DNA from: Planctomycetota bacterium
GTDB taxonomy: Bacteria; Planctomycetota; UBA8742; UBA2392
Reading direction: 5' to 3'
Assembly (NCBI GenBank): GCA_019636215.1
Contig: JAHBXZ010000006.1
Span: 124,001-188,000, forward strand
DNA: 64,000 nt
Below, piece after piece: positions 1-8,051 of the stretch. The notes beneath the pieces are model-generated. The model searched no databases and had not been told where the DNA came from. It was given only the letters and a program-made list of their open reading frames with translations. Every line of letters begins with the position of its first letter. Positions within the stretch are counted from its first letter, which is position 1. A program made the position numbers and the translations under genes.

Positions 1-402
1 AGCACAGGCAGCGTGATCATCACCACCACGACGCTGCCCCAGGCGTACCTTGGTGTGGCCTACAGCCAGCCGCTTTCGGCGCTGGGCGGCACGCCGGGCT
101 ATGCCTGGAGCCTTGAATCCGGCGCGCTGCCCGCGGGCCTGTCGCTGTCGCCAACGGGCGCCATCAGCGGAACAGCCACAGTCACCGGCAGCTTCACGGT
201 TGTGGTGCGCGCCACCGACAGCGTGGGCATCTTCGGCACCCAATCGCTGGGCCTGAACGTGGCTGTGGCGCCCGGCGCGGGCGTGACCGGCGGTGGCGGC
301 GGTGGCGGCGGTGGTGGCTGCGCGGCAGCCGCCGGCGTGCACGGCCTGTGGGCGCTGGCGCTGCTGGCGCTGCCGATGCTGCGCCGCAGAAGGGCCGGCT
401 AG
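1..402 (+). CDS. C-terminal part of an Ig-like (He_PIG) surface protein with a sorting tail
   Basis: The reading frame is open at the left edge, so only the last 133 residues are visible. Residues about 5-95 match the putative-Ig fold (He_PIG) seen in secreted adhesins: the signature G-x-P-x-Y-x-W-S, then a G-x-L-P-x-G-L-S-L block and a G-x-I-S-G-T turn. This is followed by a run of about ten glycines, one cysteine, a hydrophobic stretch (ALALLALPML) and four arginines. That order resembles the MYXO-CTERM and GlyGly-CTERM sorting tags, which family knowledge says are recognised and processed at the cell envelope. I infer an exported, envelope-anchored protein. Its binding partner and full length are unknown. 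Confidence 0.8.
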   Translation, partial: STGSVIITTTTLPQAYLGVAYSQPLSALGGTPGYAWSLESGALPAGLSLSPTGAISGTATVTGSFTVVVRATDSVGIFGTQSLGLNVAVAPGAGVTGGGGGGGGGGCAAAAGVHGLWALALLALPMLRRRRAG

Positions 403-538
403 CCCGGCCAGTACAGACTCAGGAACCACCGACCCTGCCCCCGTGGCGGGGTCGTGTGCTGTCCGGGGCCTGCACGATGGCGCCGGCTGTCTGCCATGCG
501 CTATGATACAGGCCCCTGCGCCTCCCCGGGCCCGGCGC

Positions 539-2143
539 ATGACGGACGTTTCGGCCGAGCAGTTCTATGCCTTCACCCACGCGGTGTACCGCGAGGTTGC
601 CTATCACCTTCAACCGCCCAGCGAACGCGCGCAGCATCACGCCCTGGCAGCCGACATACTTGAACAGGCTTTTGCCAAGGAACTTCCGCGTGTGGCCCGC
701 GAACTTGCTGAACACGCCCGCCACGCGGCCGATGCCGGCGACGCCGATCACTGGCATCACCGCGAAGCCGGGTTCCTGAAGCTGGCCCTCAAGAACACGC
801 GCGGGCGAGAACTGCAGCTGGCGGGTGTGCAGTGCGCCACGCGCCTGCTGGAACTGGGCGTGCTGGAGCCGCGCGAGGAACTTGATGTGCGCGGCACACT
901 GGCAGACCTTCTGCGCGACATTGGGCGCCACCAGCAGCGCATGCAGTGCCTGCGCGACTGCCTGGCGCTGGCCGAGAAGCTGGGCCTGTCCAGCAATCGG
1001 GTCAATCTGCTGTGTGACATGGCCATTGCCGAATCCATGGCCGGGAACAGCCAGGAGGCTGAACAGCTGTACCGCCAGGCCGAAGCCGAGTCCACCGGGG
1101 CAACGCCGGAGACACTGGCGAGCATCCTGCAGGCCCGGGGCACATTGCTGGATCTGGCCGGGGACATCGCCGGAGCCGAAAGCTCGCTGCGTCGGGCCGT
1201 CGTGCTGCTCGAGCAGTGCGGGAGATATGCCCTGGCAACCGCCGTCAAGGGCAACGTGGCCAACCTGCTGGGTTCCGCGGGCCGCCGGCGCGAGGCACTG
1301 GACATCTATGCGGGCATGCAGGGCGTGGTGGAGGCCAGCAGAAACGACCGCCAGCGCAGCGTACTGTACAGCAACATCGGCAAGCAATGGCTGGAACTTG
1401 GCGATGCCGCCACGGCCGAAGGCTGGTTGCAGCGGGCGCTGGACATCCAGCGCGGCCTTGGCATCGGGCGATCCGAGGCGTTTTCCCTGGCCAACCTGTC
1501 CGAGGCCTGGCGGCAGCTTGGCAAGCTGGCACAGGCGGAAGATGCCGTGCTGCGCGCGTTGGAGATCGCGGCCGAGTACGGCCAGCCGATCTACACCGCG
1601 GCCTACCTTGCCACACATGCCGGCCTGCTGCTGCTCACCGGGCGCGAAACCGAGGCCCAGCAGCGCCTGGAGGAATCCCGGGCGCAGTTTGAAAGCGGGG
1701 CCGGCATTCGCTTTGTGCCCGAGTATTGCGACATCTGGCGGCTGCGCGTGGCGGCCAGCGTGGCATGCGCCGGCAGCGCCGTGTCGCGCCGGACATCCGG
1801 CATCACCGCCGAGCCGCCCCAGCCCCGCTGGGTGAAGGCTGCGGCGCTTGTACTGTCGTCCATGCGCCAGGCCCTGAAGTCCCAGGCGGCCGGCGGCGAG
1901 CTGGCCGCGCGCGTAGCGCATGGCGCGGCTGTAGTGCACGAACTGGAACTCGCGCTGGCCGAGAAGCGGCCTGCGCTGCTGTTCCGCGGCCATCTGCCCA
2001 CCGAGTTGCCGCCGGCACTGCGCGCCGCGCTGCTGGAGGACATGCGGCAGCGGCACCCGGCGCAGCACAGTTTTCTGGCCAGGCATCACCCCGCACTGCT
2101 GGCGGCGCTGGAAAGCGGCGTCGCACCCGCAAAGCAGGCGTAG
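539..2143 (+). CDS. TPR-repeat protein, apparently the detached C-terminus of an AAA/cyclase-type ATPase
   Basis: A 534-residue protein when started at the ATG at 539; the open frame runs further upstream but overlaps the previous gene and has poor composition. Residues 12-24 read FTHAVYREVAYHL. In large signalling proteins (Ser/Thr kinase or adenylate-cyclase fusions with an AAA ATPase) this motif marks the winged-helix segment between ATPase and TPR repeats. It is followed by at least six TPR-like units with the usual A-x2-L-x-Q/R-A-L pattern. No Walker motifs precede it. The last 58 bases overlap the end of the convergent XRE-TPR gene. It is probably a protein-protein interaction module; a broken remnant of a larger gene is the alternative. 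Confidence 0.7.
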   Translation: MTDVSAEQFYAFTHAVYREVAYHLQPPSERAQHHALAADILEQAFAKELPRVARELAEHARHAADAGDADHWHHREAGFLKLALKNTRGRELQLAGVQCATRLLELGVLEPREELDVRGTLADLLRDIGRHQQRMQCLRDCLALAEKLGLSSNRVNLLCDMAIAESMAGNSQEAEQLYRQAEAESTGATPETLASILQARGTLLDLAGDIAGAESSLRRAVVLLEQCGRYALATAVKGNVANLLGSAGRRREALDIYAGMQGVVEASRNDRQRSVLYSNIGKQWLELGDAATAEGWLQRALDIQRGLGIGRSEAFSLANLSEAWRQLGKLAQAEDAVLRALEIAAEYGQPIYTAAYLATHAGLLLLTGRETEAQQRLEESRAQFESGAGIRFVPEYCDIWRLRVAASVACAGSAVSRRTSGITAEPPQPRWVKAAALVLSSMRQALKSQAAGGELAARVAHGAAVVHELELALAEKRPALLFRGHLPTELPPALRAALLEDMRQRHPAQHSFLARHHPALLAALESGVAPAKQA

Positions 2144-3609
2144 CCCCTTGCCTGCATGTCGACAAAGAACGCCTGCGCGGCCGCGGCCTGCGTGCCCTTG
2201 GGGTCTGCATACATCCAGTTGCGGTGGTGCAGGGCCAGCGCCACGACTTCGTGCCCCACGCTGGGGGGCTCGTTGTCCAGCACGTGCTGGGCGGCCTGGC
2301 AGGCGCGCAGGCATTCCTCGCGCCGGCCTGCCATGGCTTCGCGCTGGGCCAGGTAGACCTCAACCAGGAACTCGCCCGAGCCCACCATGCCGCGGCAGCG
2401 CTCCAGGGCTGCGGCGCTGGGCTGGGGCGGCGGGCCTTTGCGTTTGCGGCGCGCGATGGTCACCAGCATCTCCAGCTGCTCGCCGTTGAGGTGCGTGTTG
2501 CGCCAGGGCTCTGGGCCCAGTGCCTTGCCTGCCTTCAGCACCGCCTCCATGCCGGGCAGCGTCTGCTCCCACATGGCGTACTGCAGCAGTCCTGTCAGGT
2601 TGGCCGGGCGCAGGGGCTCTTGGGCCAGGATCGCGCGCACGTTCATGCCAAGGGCCACAAACGCCGCAGCCATGCGCAGCAGCGACGCCAGCGGAACCTG
2701 CTGCGGGGTGCTGAACTCGGCCATGGCGCGGGTCAGGCGCGGCAGCCCTGTGGCAAGGCTTCCGAACTCGAGTTCCATCAGGCCCAGCAACCCCTGCAGC
2801 ACGTGCCACATCGGCGGGCGGTCGCGGCGGGACTCGACAAGCGCCAGCGCGGCCCGCGCCGTGGCCATGGCGTCGGCGTTCATGCCGATGCCGGCCATGG
2901 AAGCCGCCAGGTTGTGGGCGTGGCGCAGAATCTCGTTGGTGCTGGCGCGCGCGTCACCCAGCAGGGCCATGAAGCTGCGGCGCTGGATCTCCACGGCCTC
3001 GTGGCGGCGCCCGGCGGCATAGGCCAGCGCGGCGCTCTGGGCGTCGTGGTTGCGGCGCAATGTCAGGTCGTCGCAGAACCGCATCAACTGGCCCAGCGCG
3101 GCGTGAAGTTCGTTGGCGCGGGTCAGTTCGCGGCGTTCCAGCGCCGTGGAAACCCCCTGTTGAAGCTCTTTCACCACCGGCGCCACGTGCTCGTTCAGCT
3201 TGCCGCGCAGGCTCTCGTGGCGCTTCATGGCCTCGTCAAGCTCGCGCAGCACGCGGCGGTTTTCCTTGCCGGCCAGCGAACCAAGGCGCATGTGCGAAAC
3301 GGCGTTCATGGCCTCGATGATCTCCAGCATGCCGCCGGCAACCTTGGCCGTGCGCTGGGGCACGTCGGCCAGCATGGGTGCTCCTTCGCCCATCAGCAGC
3401 CAGGCCGGGTTGATGCCCAGCCCTTTCACCAGCGCGGCACAGAACTCGGCCGGCACACGCGCGCCGCCGACATACCGGTGCACGCTGGAAATCGGGGTTT
3501 CGCTGCGGCGTGCGACTTCGGACAGCGTGAACTGGCGGCACAGCTCGGATACGCGCGCGCAGAGGGCGTTTCCGCCGCCGGGAGATGCTTTGGCCTGGGT
3601 CTGTGTCAT
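2086..3609 (-). CDS. XRE-family DNA-binding protein with a long alpha-helical TPR-like region
   Basis: 507 residues from ATG 3609. The N-terminal 75 residues hold a Cro/CI-type helix-turn-helix (LSEVARRSETPISSVHRYV) ending in the phrase INPAWLLMGEGAP, typical of phage-repressor-like XRE proteins. The rest is helical, with TPR-like pairs around residues 130-440. This layout is that of regulators that sense a peptide or partner protein through the TPR part (Rgg/PlcR type), but no cognate peptide gene was recognised. It converges on the upstream TPR gene with 58 bp of antisense overlap. Another start 54 bp upstream is possible but has no better ribosome-binding site. Confidence 0.75.
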   Translation of the reverse strand: MTQTQAKASPGGGNALCARVSELCRQFTLSEVARRSETPISSVHRYVGGARVPAEFCAALVKGLGINPAWLLMGEGAPMLADVPQRTAKVAGGMLEIIEAMNAVSHMRLGSLAGKENRRVLRELDEAMKRHESLRGKLNEHVAPVVKELQQGVSTALERRELTRANELHAALGQLMRFCDDLTLRRNHDAQSAALAYAAGRRHEAVEIQRRSFMALLGDARASTNEILRHAHNLAASMAGIGMNADAMATARAALALVESRRDRPPMWHVLQGLLGLMELEFGSLATGLPRLTRAMAEFSTPQQVPLASLLRMAAAFVALGMNVRAILAQEPLRPANLTGLLQYAMWEQTLPGMEAVLKAGKALGPEPWRNTHLNGEQLEMLVTIARRKRKGPPPQPSAAALERCRGMVGSGEFLVEVYLAQREAMAGRREECLRACQAAQHVLDNEPPSVGHEVVALALHHRNWMYADPKGTQAAAAQAFFVDMQARGYACFAGATPLSSAASSAG

Positions 3610-3659
3610 GTTTCCGGTTCCGGGAAAGAGAGACGGCAACATTCTAGGGATTCTTTCCG

Positions 3660-3940
3660 GCACCGGATACAGTTACAGGCGACAAGGGAGGCAGCGCCGA
3701 GCACGGCAAAGCCACCCGACACAAGCGAAGGCTGGTCCGGTGTCCGGCCATGCAGGAAACCGGATCAGCCTTTGCCCCGCCGCCGGATGCACGGGTATGG
3801 GAGGCGGCGTCAACGGCTGCACGCAGGTACCGGGGCGTCTCGCACGCGCGCCGGGCCGGTTGTGCCCACGAGCCCGCGACGCTGCGCCCGTGAGATGGCG
3901 GCGATACGGAAGGGGGGCGGACTCCAGACCGCCCCCTTTT
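3660..3940 (+). ncRNA. Candidate structured RNA or leader upstream of a small ORF
   Basis: Several adjacent stems followed by a GC-rich hairpin with a T-run, in plus orientation and not preceded by a plus-strand gene that would need the terminator. That combination is what a small RNA or an attenuator looks like. The boundaries are guesses: the left end is set just past the start of the divergent XRE gene. No sequence family was recognised, so this is a structure-based proposal only. Confidence 0.25.
3912..3940 (+). terminator. Rho-independent terminator
   Basis: Stem GGGGGGCGG (3912-3920) with CCGCCCCC (3929-3936), short ACTCCAGA loop, then TTTT. No plus-strand protein gene ends just before it. 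Confidence 0.75.
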
Positions 3941-3959
3941 CATTCACCGGGGAACCCAC

Positions 3960-4136
3960 ATGCACACCGAACACAGAATCATTCGCGCCCCGCGCCCGCC
4001 GGAAACTCAATCCGGCCGCCGCCCCCCGGCGCGCATGCCCGCGCCCACCCGCCCCGCGACGCGCCCCTGGCGCGACCCGCGCATGCAGATGAACGAACTG
4101 CTGCATCACCAGGTGGCCGCGCCCGCACGGCCTTGA
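3960..4136 (+). CDS. Small ORF, 58 residues, Arg/Pro-rich
   Basis: ATG at 3960 preceded by GGGGAA at a normal ribosome-binding distance, ending TGA at 4134-4136. The protein starts MHTEHRIIRAPRPPE, is basic and proline-rich, and ends in a short helical segment (MQMNELLHHQVA). I recognise no family. It sits directly after the terminator at 3912-3940, so it might be controlled by read-through. It could equally be a chance ORF in GC-rich DNA. Confidence 0.35.
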   Translation: MHTEHRIIRAPRPPETQSGRRPPARMPAPTRPATRPWRDPRMQMNELLHHQVAAPARP

Positions 4137-4156
4137 GCAAATCAGCCCCGCCGGTC

Positions 4157-4162
4157 TAAAGT
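4157..4162 (+). promoter_or_regulatory. -10 element TAAAGT, leaderless start of the 4169 gene
   Basis: TAAAGT ends six bases before the ATG, which places the expected transcription start on the A of the start codon. There is no Shine-Dalgarno sequence between them. Confidence 0.5.
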
Positions 4163-4168
4163 ACCGCC

Positions 4169-5074
4169 ATGGCTGTGCGACTATCCCGTGAACCCGGCCT
4201 TTTTTCTGTGCTGCTGGCCCGTGGCGCGTGGCTGGACCCCGCGCTGCTGGCGCCGGAAATCTCGGCGGCCATGAAGCTGCCGCGCGGCGATTCCGTGCGC
4301 GCCTGCCGTTACCAGCGCGGCATCCTGTTTGAAGGCGCCGCCCGCCAGGCCGCCGACGCGCTGGTCGATACGCTGAAGCTTCATGCCATCGAGGCGCTTG
4401 CTGTGCCCGACGACCAGGTGCCGATTCTGCCCCGGCCGGTGCAGGTTTCGCTGGCGTCGATCGGGGCCGACGGCCTGCACACGCCCTCGTTGCAGGGCGC
4501 GGGCATGCCCCAGGTATGGGACTGGAACAACCTGGCGCTGGTCTGCTCTGGCATCCTGCTGGATCCGGCCCAGCAGGCCGCCGGCATCGTCGACAAAATG
4601 GACAAGGCCGCGCTGGAAGAAGCCGACGACCGCGCCCTGCTGGCCCAGCGCGCACTGGAACGCGCCCGCACCCGCGTGTTCCCGCTGGCCGAGGAACTGA
4701 GGCGGGGCGACCCCGAAGTGGCAGAGGCCCTTCAGGCCGCGCTGGCCGGTGCCCGCCTGCAACAGCCGGAGGCGGTGGGCGGGTACGGGCGCATCGGCAC
4801 GGTGGTGGACATCGTTTTCGGCCGGCCCCTGGAACGCCTGCGCCTGACCGAGAAAAGCCGGGTCCAGGGGCTGGCGCGCACCGGCAGCGTGGCTCGCAAC
4901 CTTCACACGCTGCTGAAGGCACTGGTGGAACAATCCGACAACGCGTCGCTTTCGGGCACCACCATCGCACTGGCAGCCGGCGCGGATTCCGGCGACTACC
5001 TGTTTGAAGACGCCGGCCAGTTTGATGACTACTGCCGCTGGGCGTACTACTGGAAGCTGAAACGACAGGGGTGA
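4169..5074 (+). CDS. Hypothetical protein, 301 residues
   Basis: A full-length ORF with strong third-position GC bias and no recognised family. No signal peptide or membrane segment. The N-terminal half is mixed alpha/beta, residues about 145-195 form a charged helix (RALLAQRALERARTRVF), and the C-terminus ends in an aromatic motif DDYCRWAYYWKLKRQG. It is likely a soluble cytoplasmic protein. It has its own leaderless-type promoter and is followed by an inverted repeat at 5086-5146 and an unrelated lipoprotein gene. Confidence 0.7.
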   Translation: MAVRLSREPGLFSVLLARGAWLDPALLAPEISAAMKLPRGDSVRACRYQRGILFEGAARQAADALVDTLKLHAIEALAVPDDQVPILPRPVQVSLASIGADGLHTPSLQGAGMPQVWDWNNLALVCSGILLDPAQQAAGIVDKMDKAALEEADDRALLAQRALERARTRVFPLAEELRRGDPEVAEALQAALAGARLQQPEAVGGYGRIGTVVDIVFGRPLERLRLTEKSRVQGLARTGSVARNLHTLLKALVEQSDNASLSGTTIALAAGADSGDYLFEDAGQFDDYCRWAYYWKLKRQG

Positions 5075-5085
5075 GGCCGGGGTGC

Positions 5086-5146
5086 GGGTTCAGGGTTCCG
5101 GTCAAGGTGAAGGTGCTGCCGCTTGACCCCGACCTGAACCCTGACC
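5086..5146. repeat. Imperfect inverted repeat built from GGGTTCAGG/CCTGAACCC blocks
   Basis: The left arm contains GGTTCAGGGTTCCGGTCAAG and the right arm contains CTTGACC, GACCTGAACC and CTGACC. It is one of several intergenic tracts in the window made of short, slightly varied words read in both directions. Confidence 0.6.
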
Positions 5147-5179
5147 TAAATCCCACCGGCGCCGGGCCTGGGCTGTTCG

Positions 5180-5185
5180 TATAAC
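5180..5185 (+). promoter_or_regulatory. -10 element TATAAC close to the lipoprotein ATG
   Basis: TATAAC ends eight bases before ATG 5194, so the mRNA has at most a one- or two-base leader. Confidence 0.4.
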
Positions 5186-5193
5186 ACTCATCT

Positions 5194-5703
5194 ATGCGCC
5201 ACTTTGCGCTTGCCACCCTGTGCCTGCTGCTGGCCGCCTGCGTGTCCACACAGGACCCGCCCGACGACCAGGTTCCGCCGCCGCCCATGCGCCAGGCCGA
5301 GCTGACCCGGCTGTACGACCAGCTTGGCTCAACCAGCCCCGCCGTGGCCGAGTCTGCCGCGCGCCAGGCCGCAGCCTGCGACGATCGCGAACGCCGCTTC
5401 ATTGACAGCCTGTGGGGCACACGGCCCAAAAGCGGCACCGGCGCCCGCACCCTTGGGCACGCGCTTTCGGCCGCAAAGCTGCACGCAGAGGCCCTGACAT
5501 GGCTCGAACGCGCCTACGGCGTGACCGACGTAAACCACCAGGCCCTGCCCTGGATACGCTTTGAAATCGCCCGCGAATACCTGGCGCTTGGCAAACGCGA
5601 CGACGCCATCAACCTGCTGGCCAACCGCCTGGGCACCACGCCCCTGCCCGCCGACCTGCAGAAGAAGTACGACGCCTTGATCGACGAGGCCTCGCGCGGC
5701 TGA
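5194..5703 (+). CDS. Lipoprotein with TPR-like helices
   Basis: 169 residues. Residues 1-16 are a lipoprotein signal peptide with lipobox LLAAC (Cys16), so the mature protein should be membrane-anchored. The region from about residue 80 to 150 has two TPR-like helix pairs (HAEALTWLERAYG and YLALGKRDDAINLLANRLG). No enzymatic motif. It ends 5 bp before the end of the convergent methyltransferase gene. Role unknown; TPR lipoproteins usually help assemble envelope complexes. Confidence 0.75.
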   Translation: MRHFALATLCLLLAACVSTQDPPDDQVPPPPMRQAELTRLYDQLGSTSPAVAESAARQAAACDDRERRFIDSLWGTRPKSGTGARTLGHALSAAKLHAEALTWLERAYGVTDVNHQALPWIRFEIAREYLALGKRDDAINLLANRLGTTPLPADLQKKYDALIDEASRG

Positions 5704-5707
5704 CAAA

Positions 5708-6313
5708 TCAACCCGCTGGTTTCTGCATGACCCACGTGGCCATGGCGCGCTGGTTCTGCACGTTCAGTGTCTTGATCGGGTCCAGCAGCGTGCCGCCCAG
5801 TTGCTGCGTCCAGTCCAGCATCTGTTGCAGGCTGCTGGGCAGAATGTCCCATTGTGTGCCGGGCATGCGGTAGCGCCCATCGCCCAGATGTTCAGCGTGT
5901 TCCATGCTGAGAGTTGACGCCAGCCGCGCAAACCATGTGCCGCCCGGGGCCGTCACTCGCCAGGTTTCGCGCAGGGCCCGTTCGAAGGTCGCGCGATCAG
6001 GCAGCACATGCAGCAGCGCGTTGCAGATCACGCCGCCGAAGTGCCCGTCGGGCCACGGCAGTTGTTCGGCGCTGGTGCAGAGGAAGTTGCTCGCCGGGGC
6101 AAGGCCGCTGGCGCGCAGCCTTTCAATCTGGGCCTGCGCGATATCAACGCCATGGACTTCAAACCCGTTGCGCGCAAACCATTGCAGGTTGCGGCCCGCG
6201 CCGCACCCGGCATCCAGAATCCGCGTGCCCGGCATGAACCGGCCCTTGAGCACCTGGTCGAGCAGCGCAATGTCCATGCCCGCAAGTTCGGCGTTCAACG
6301 CGTTGGCATCCAT
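5708..6313 (-). CDS. Class I SAM-dependent methyltransferase
   Basis: 201 residues. Motif I (LDAGCGAGRN, residues 33-42) binds S-adenosylmethionine, an acidic VDI follows at the end of beta-2, and the WPDGHFGGVICNALLHVL segment corresponds to motif post-II/III of Methyltransf_11. The substrate cannot be deduced. The start is supported by an AAAGGAAA ribosome-binding site just upstream. It lies alone between convergent and divergent neighbours. Confidence 0.85.
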   Translation of the reverse strand: MDANALNAELAGMDIALLDQVLKGRFMPGTRILDAGCGAGRNLQWFARNGFEVHGVDIAQAQIERLRASGLAPASNFLCTSAEQLPWPDGHFGGVICNALLHVLPDRATFERALRETWRVTAPGGTWFARLASTLSMEHAEHLGDGRYRMPGTQWDILPSSLQQMLDWTQQLGGTLLDPIKTLNVQNQRAMATWVMQKPAG

Positions 6314-6357
6314 GGGTTTCCTTTCCGGGTGCGGGGTTGCCGCCAGGGTCAGGTCGC

Positions 6358-6442
6358 AGGTTTACAGTCCACGGTTCACAGTCCACGGTTACGGCAAAAG
6401 GCCGCTGTTACTGTCAACTGTTGACCGTAAACCGTCGACTCC
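6358..6442. repeat. Degenerate short repeat tract (ACAGTCCACGGTT units)
   Basis: ACAGTCCACGGTT occurs twice in tandem with a one-letter spacer, followed by inverted relatives (CTGTCAACTG, TTGACCGTAAACC). Intergenic, between the methyltransferase and nadC. Confidence 0.6.
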
Positions 6443-6558
6443 GTTCGCAACCTTACGTCGCGCCGCCCGTTTGACGGGTGGATGACACCGTTATCATAGC
6501 CGGCATCCCGCACCGGCGGGGCGTTGACTCTGGCCCTGCCGCGTTCGACCATTGCCCC

Positions 6559-7434
6559 ATGCAACACTTCATGGACGAAACCCTGCAGGCCCTGGCCGGG
6601 CAGTTGGCCGCGCTGGCGCTGCAGGAAGACCTGGGGCCCGGCGACCTTACGGGCAACACACTGCTGAGCGACACCGAAACAGCCACGGCCGAGCTGCGCA
6701 TCAAGCGCGACGGGGTGATTTCCGGCCTGCAATGGCTCGAGATCGTGTTCGGACGCCTGGACGACGGCGCACAGGTCCAGTACGAGGCCGTCGATGGCGA
6801 CCGCGTGCGCGCCGGCAGCGTGGCCGCGCGCGTGACTTGCCACCAGCGGGCACTGGTCGCCGGCGAGCGCACGGCGCTGAACCTGATCCAGCGTCTGTCG
6901 GGCATTGCCACGCTCAGCGCGCGCTTCATGGACGCCATCGAGGGCACCCGCTGCATGGTCTTTGACACCCGCAAGACCACGCCCGGCCTGCGCGTGTTTG
7001 AAAAGTACGCCGTGCGCTGCGGCGGCGCCGCCAACCACCGCATGGGCCTGTACGACGAAATGATGATCAAGGAAAACCATTTGTACCTCAGCGGCCTTTC
7101 GCTGAAGGAGGCGATTGTCCGGCTGCGCAAGGCCCACCCCGACACGCGCCTTACGGCCGAGGCTGAGTCGCTGGACGAAGCCAGGCTGGCGATTGATTCG
7201 GGCGCGAACATTGTGCTGCTGGACGACTTTTCGCTGGATGACATCCGCGCGGCCGTGAAGTACCGCGGGCCCGGCGACGAGGCCGTCAAACGCACGCAGC
7301 TGGAAGTCAGCGGCGGCGTGAACCTTGAAAACGTGCGCCAATACGCCGAGACCGGCGTGGAGCGCATCAGTGTGGGGGCGATCACCCACTCGGCCGTCGC
7401 GCTGGACATCAGCCTGAAGGTAATGAAGGTTTGA
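6559..7434 (+). CDS. nadC: Nicotinate-nucleotide pyrophosphorylase (carboxylating)
   Basis: 291 residues. It converts quinolinate and PRPP to nicotinate mononucleotide, CO2 and PPi in de novo NAD synthesis. Characteristic blocks are present: LQEDLGPGDLT at the N-terminus, GERTALNLIQRLSGIAT, the phosphoribosyl-binding TRKTTPGLR, KYAVRCGGAANHRMGLYD, MIKENH and the C-terminal SGGVNLENVRQYAETGV barrel strands. I chose ATG 6559 because the open frame upstream (to 6478) does not align with the family and contains a TATCAT promoter-like element. No nadA or nadB nearby. Confidence 0.95.
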   Translation: MQHFMDETLQALAGQLAALALQEDLGPGDLTGNTLLSDTETATAELRIKRDGVISGLQWLEIVFGRLDDGAQVQYEAVDGDRVRAGSVAARVTCHQRALVAGERTALNLIQRLSGIATLSARFMDAIEGTRCMVFDTRKTTPGLRVFEKYAVRCGGAANHRMGLYDEMMIKENHLYLSGLSLKEAIVRLRKAHPDTRLTAEAESLDEARLAIDSGANIVLLDDFSLDDIRAAVKYRGPGDEAVKRTQLEVSGGVNLENVRQYAETGVERISVGAITHSAVALDISLKVMKV

Positions 7435-7906
7435 TCGGCTGGGCCATTTGTGCATCAGACAGCGCGCCCTGCGGCGAGCAGACGCCGATTGTTCATAAAT
7501 CATTACACGGCATCATTTTGCGCAAATCTGCCCGCGTTGGCGACGGGGCCGGTTTGTCCGATTCCAAAAGACTTCATTATGAATGAATATTGCTAGAAGA
7601 TATATTGTGCCGTGGTCGATAATAAAACTTTTCGATTTATAATTTGGCGTACTCTCTGACGTGTGGTATTGTTCTGTTGGTCTTGGAAACCAAAGGTTAG
7701 GGCAAAGCAGTCAGGGACAGCACCCCTCCTTCTGTCCCGGCTGCGAACGCGCCCTGGCCCCGTTGCTGGGTCTTGCCGAGTTGACCTTTGCCACCCCGTT
7801 AGTGAGCGACCGGTGTGGTGTGTCCGTGGCGGATTCCAGCAACTGGGTCAGGGCGCGTGCAATTTCCCCGCGCCAGACGCCAACGAAGCTGAACCACAGA
7901 TTCACA

Positions 7907-7934
7907 CATAGCCCCAGCCGCAGGCTGGGGGTGC
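7907..7934. repeat. REP-like palindrome, copy 1
   Basis: 28-bp element identical to 10323-10350; its core GCCCCAGCCGCAGGCTGGGG is a palindrome with a 4-base loop. Confidence 0.8.
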
Positions 7935-8000
7935 AACGTGCATTGGCCGCTGCGGGTAGCTCTGGTGCTGGGGGTGCATTGTCCATTGGCCGCTGCGGGC
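7924..8000. repeat. Direct repeat of the REP flank
   Basis: GCTGGGGGTGCA followed within a few bases by CATTGGCCGCTGCGGG occurs twice, about 45 bp apart. Confidence 0.65.
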
Positions 8001-8051
8001 AACGCTGGTGCTGGTTGCATGCGCTCGCGCCCGATGCTGCGCAGGCCGGGC

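Larger units (their letters stand above)
3610..3959. other. Gene-free structured region of 350 bp ending in a strong terminator
   Basis: No credible ORF. The region is rich in inverted repeats: a 14-bp stem (3728-3741 with 3759-3772, one G-T pair), a CCGCCG/GGCGGC pair near 3780-3815, and the terminator at 3912-3940. It lies upstream of a small ORF (3960) with its own ribosome-binding site, so it could be a regulatory leader or a stand-alone small RNA read rightward. I recognise no Rfam family in it. Confidence 0.4.
7435..8051. other. 617-bp gene-free stretch: AT-rich island plus palindromic and direct repeats
   Basis: About 7490-7670 is far more AT-rich than anything around it (runs such as ATAATAAAACTTTTCG). 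From 7690 GC returns, with a CAGTCAGGGACAGCACC-type phrase, then a CCACAGATTCACACA repeat word (7893-7907), a palindromic REP-like element (7907-7934) and a direct repeat of its right flank. The short ORFs in it read through the repeats and are not credible genes. It looks like a decayed mobile element or insertion hot spot. Confidence 0.5.

Noticed and set aside
3610..3959. Known riboswitch or 6S/SRP RNA
   Set aside because: No cobalamin-box, FMN, SAM, SRP-loop or 6S signature could be matched; only generic stems were seen.
1726..4092. A 788-codon plus-strand ORF
   Set aside because: It runs antisense through the XRE-TPR gene; its sequence is Gln/His/Arg/Gly-rich as expected of a shadow frame in GC-rich DNA, and it has no recognisable domain.
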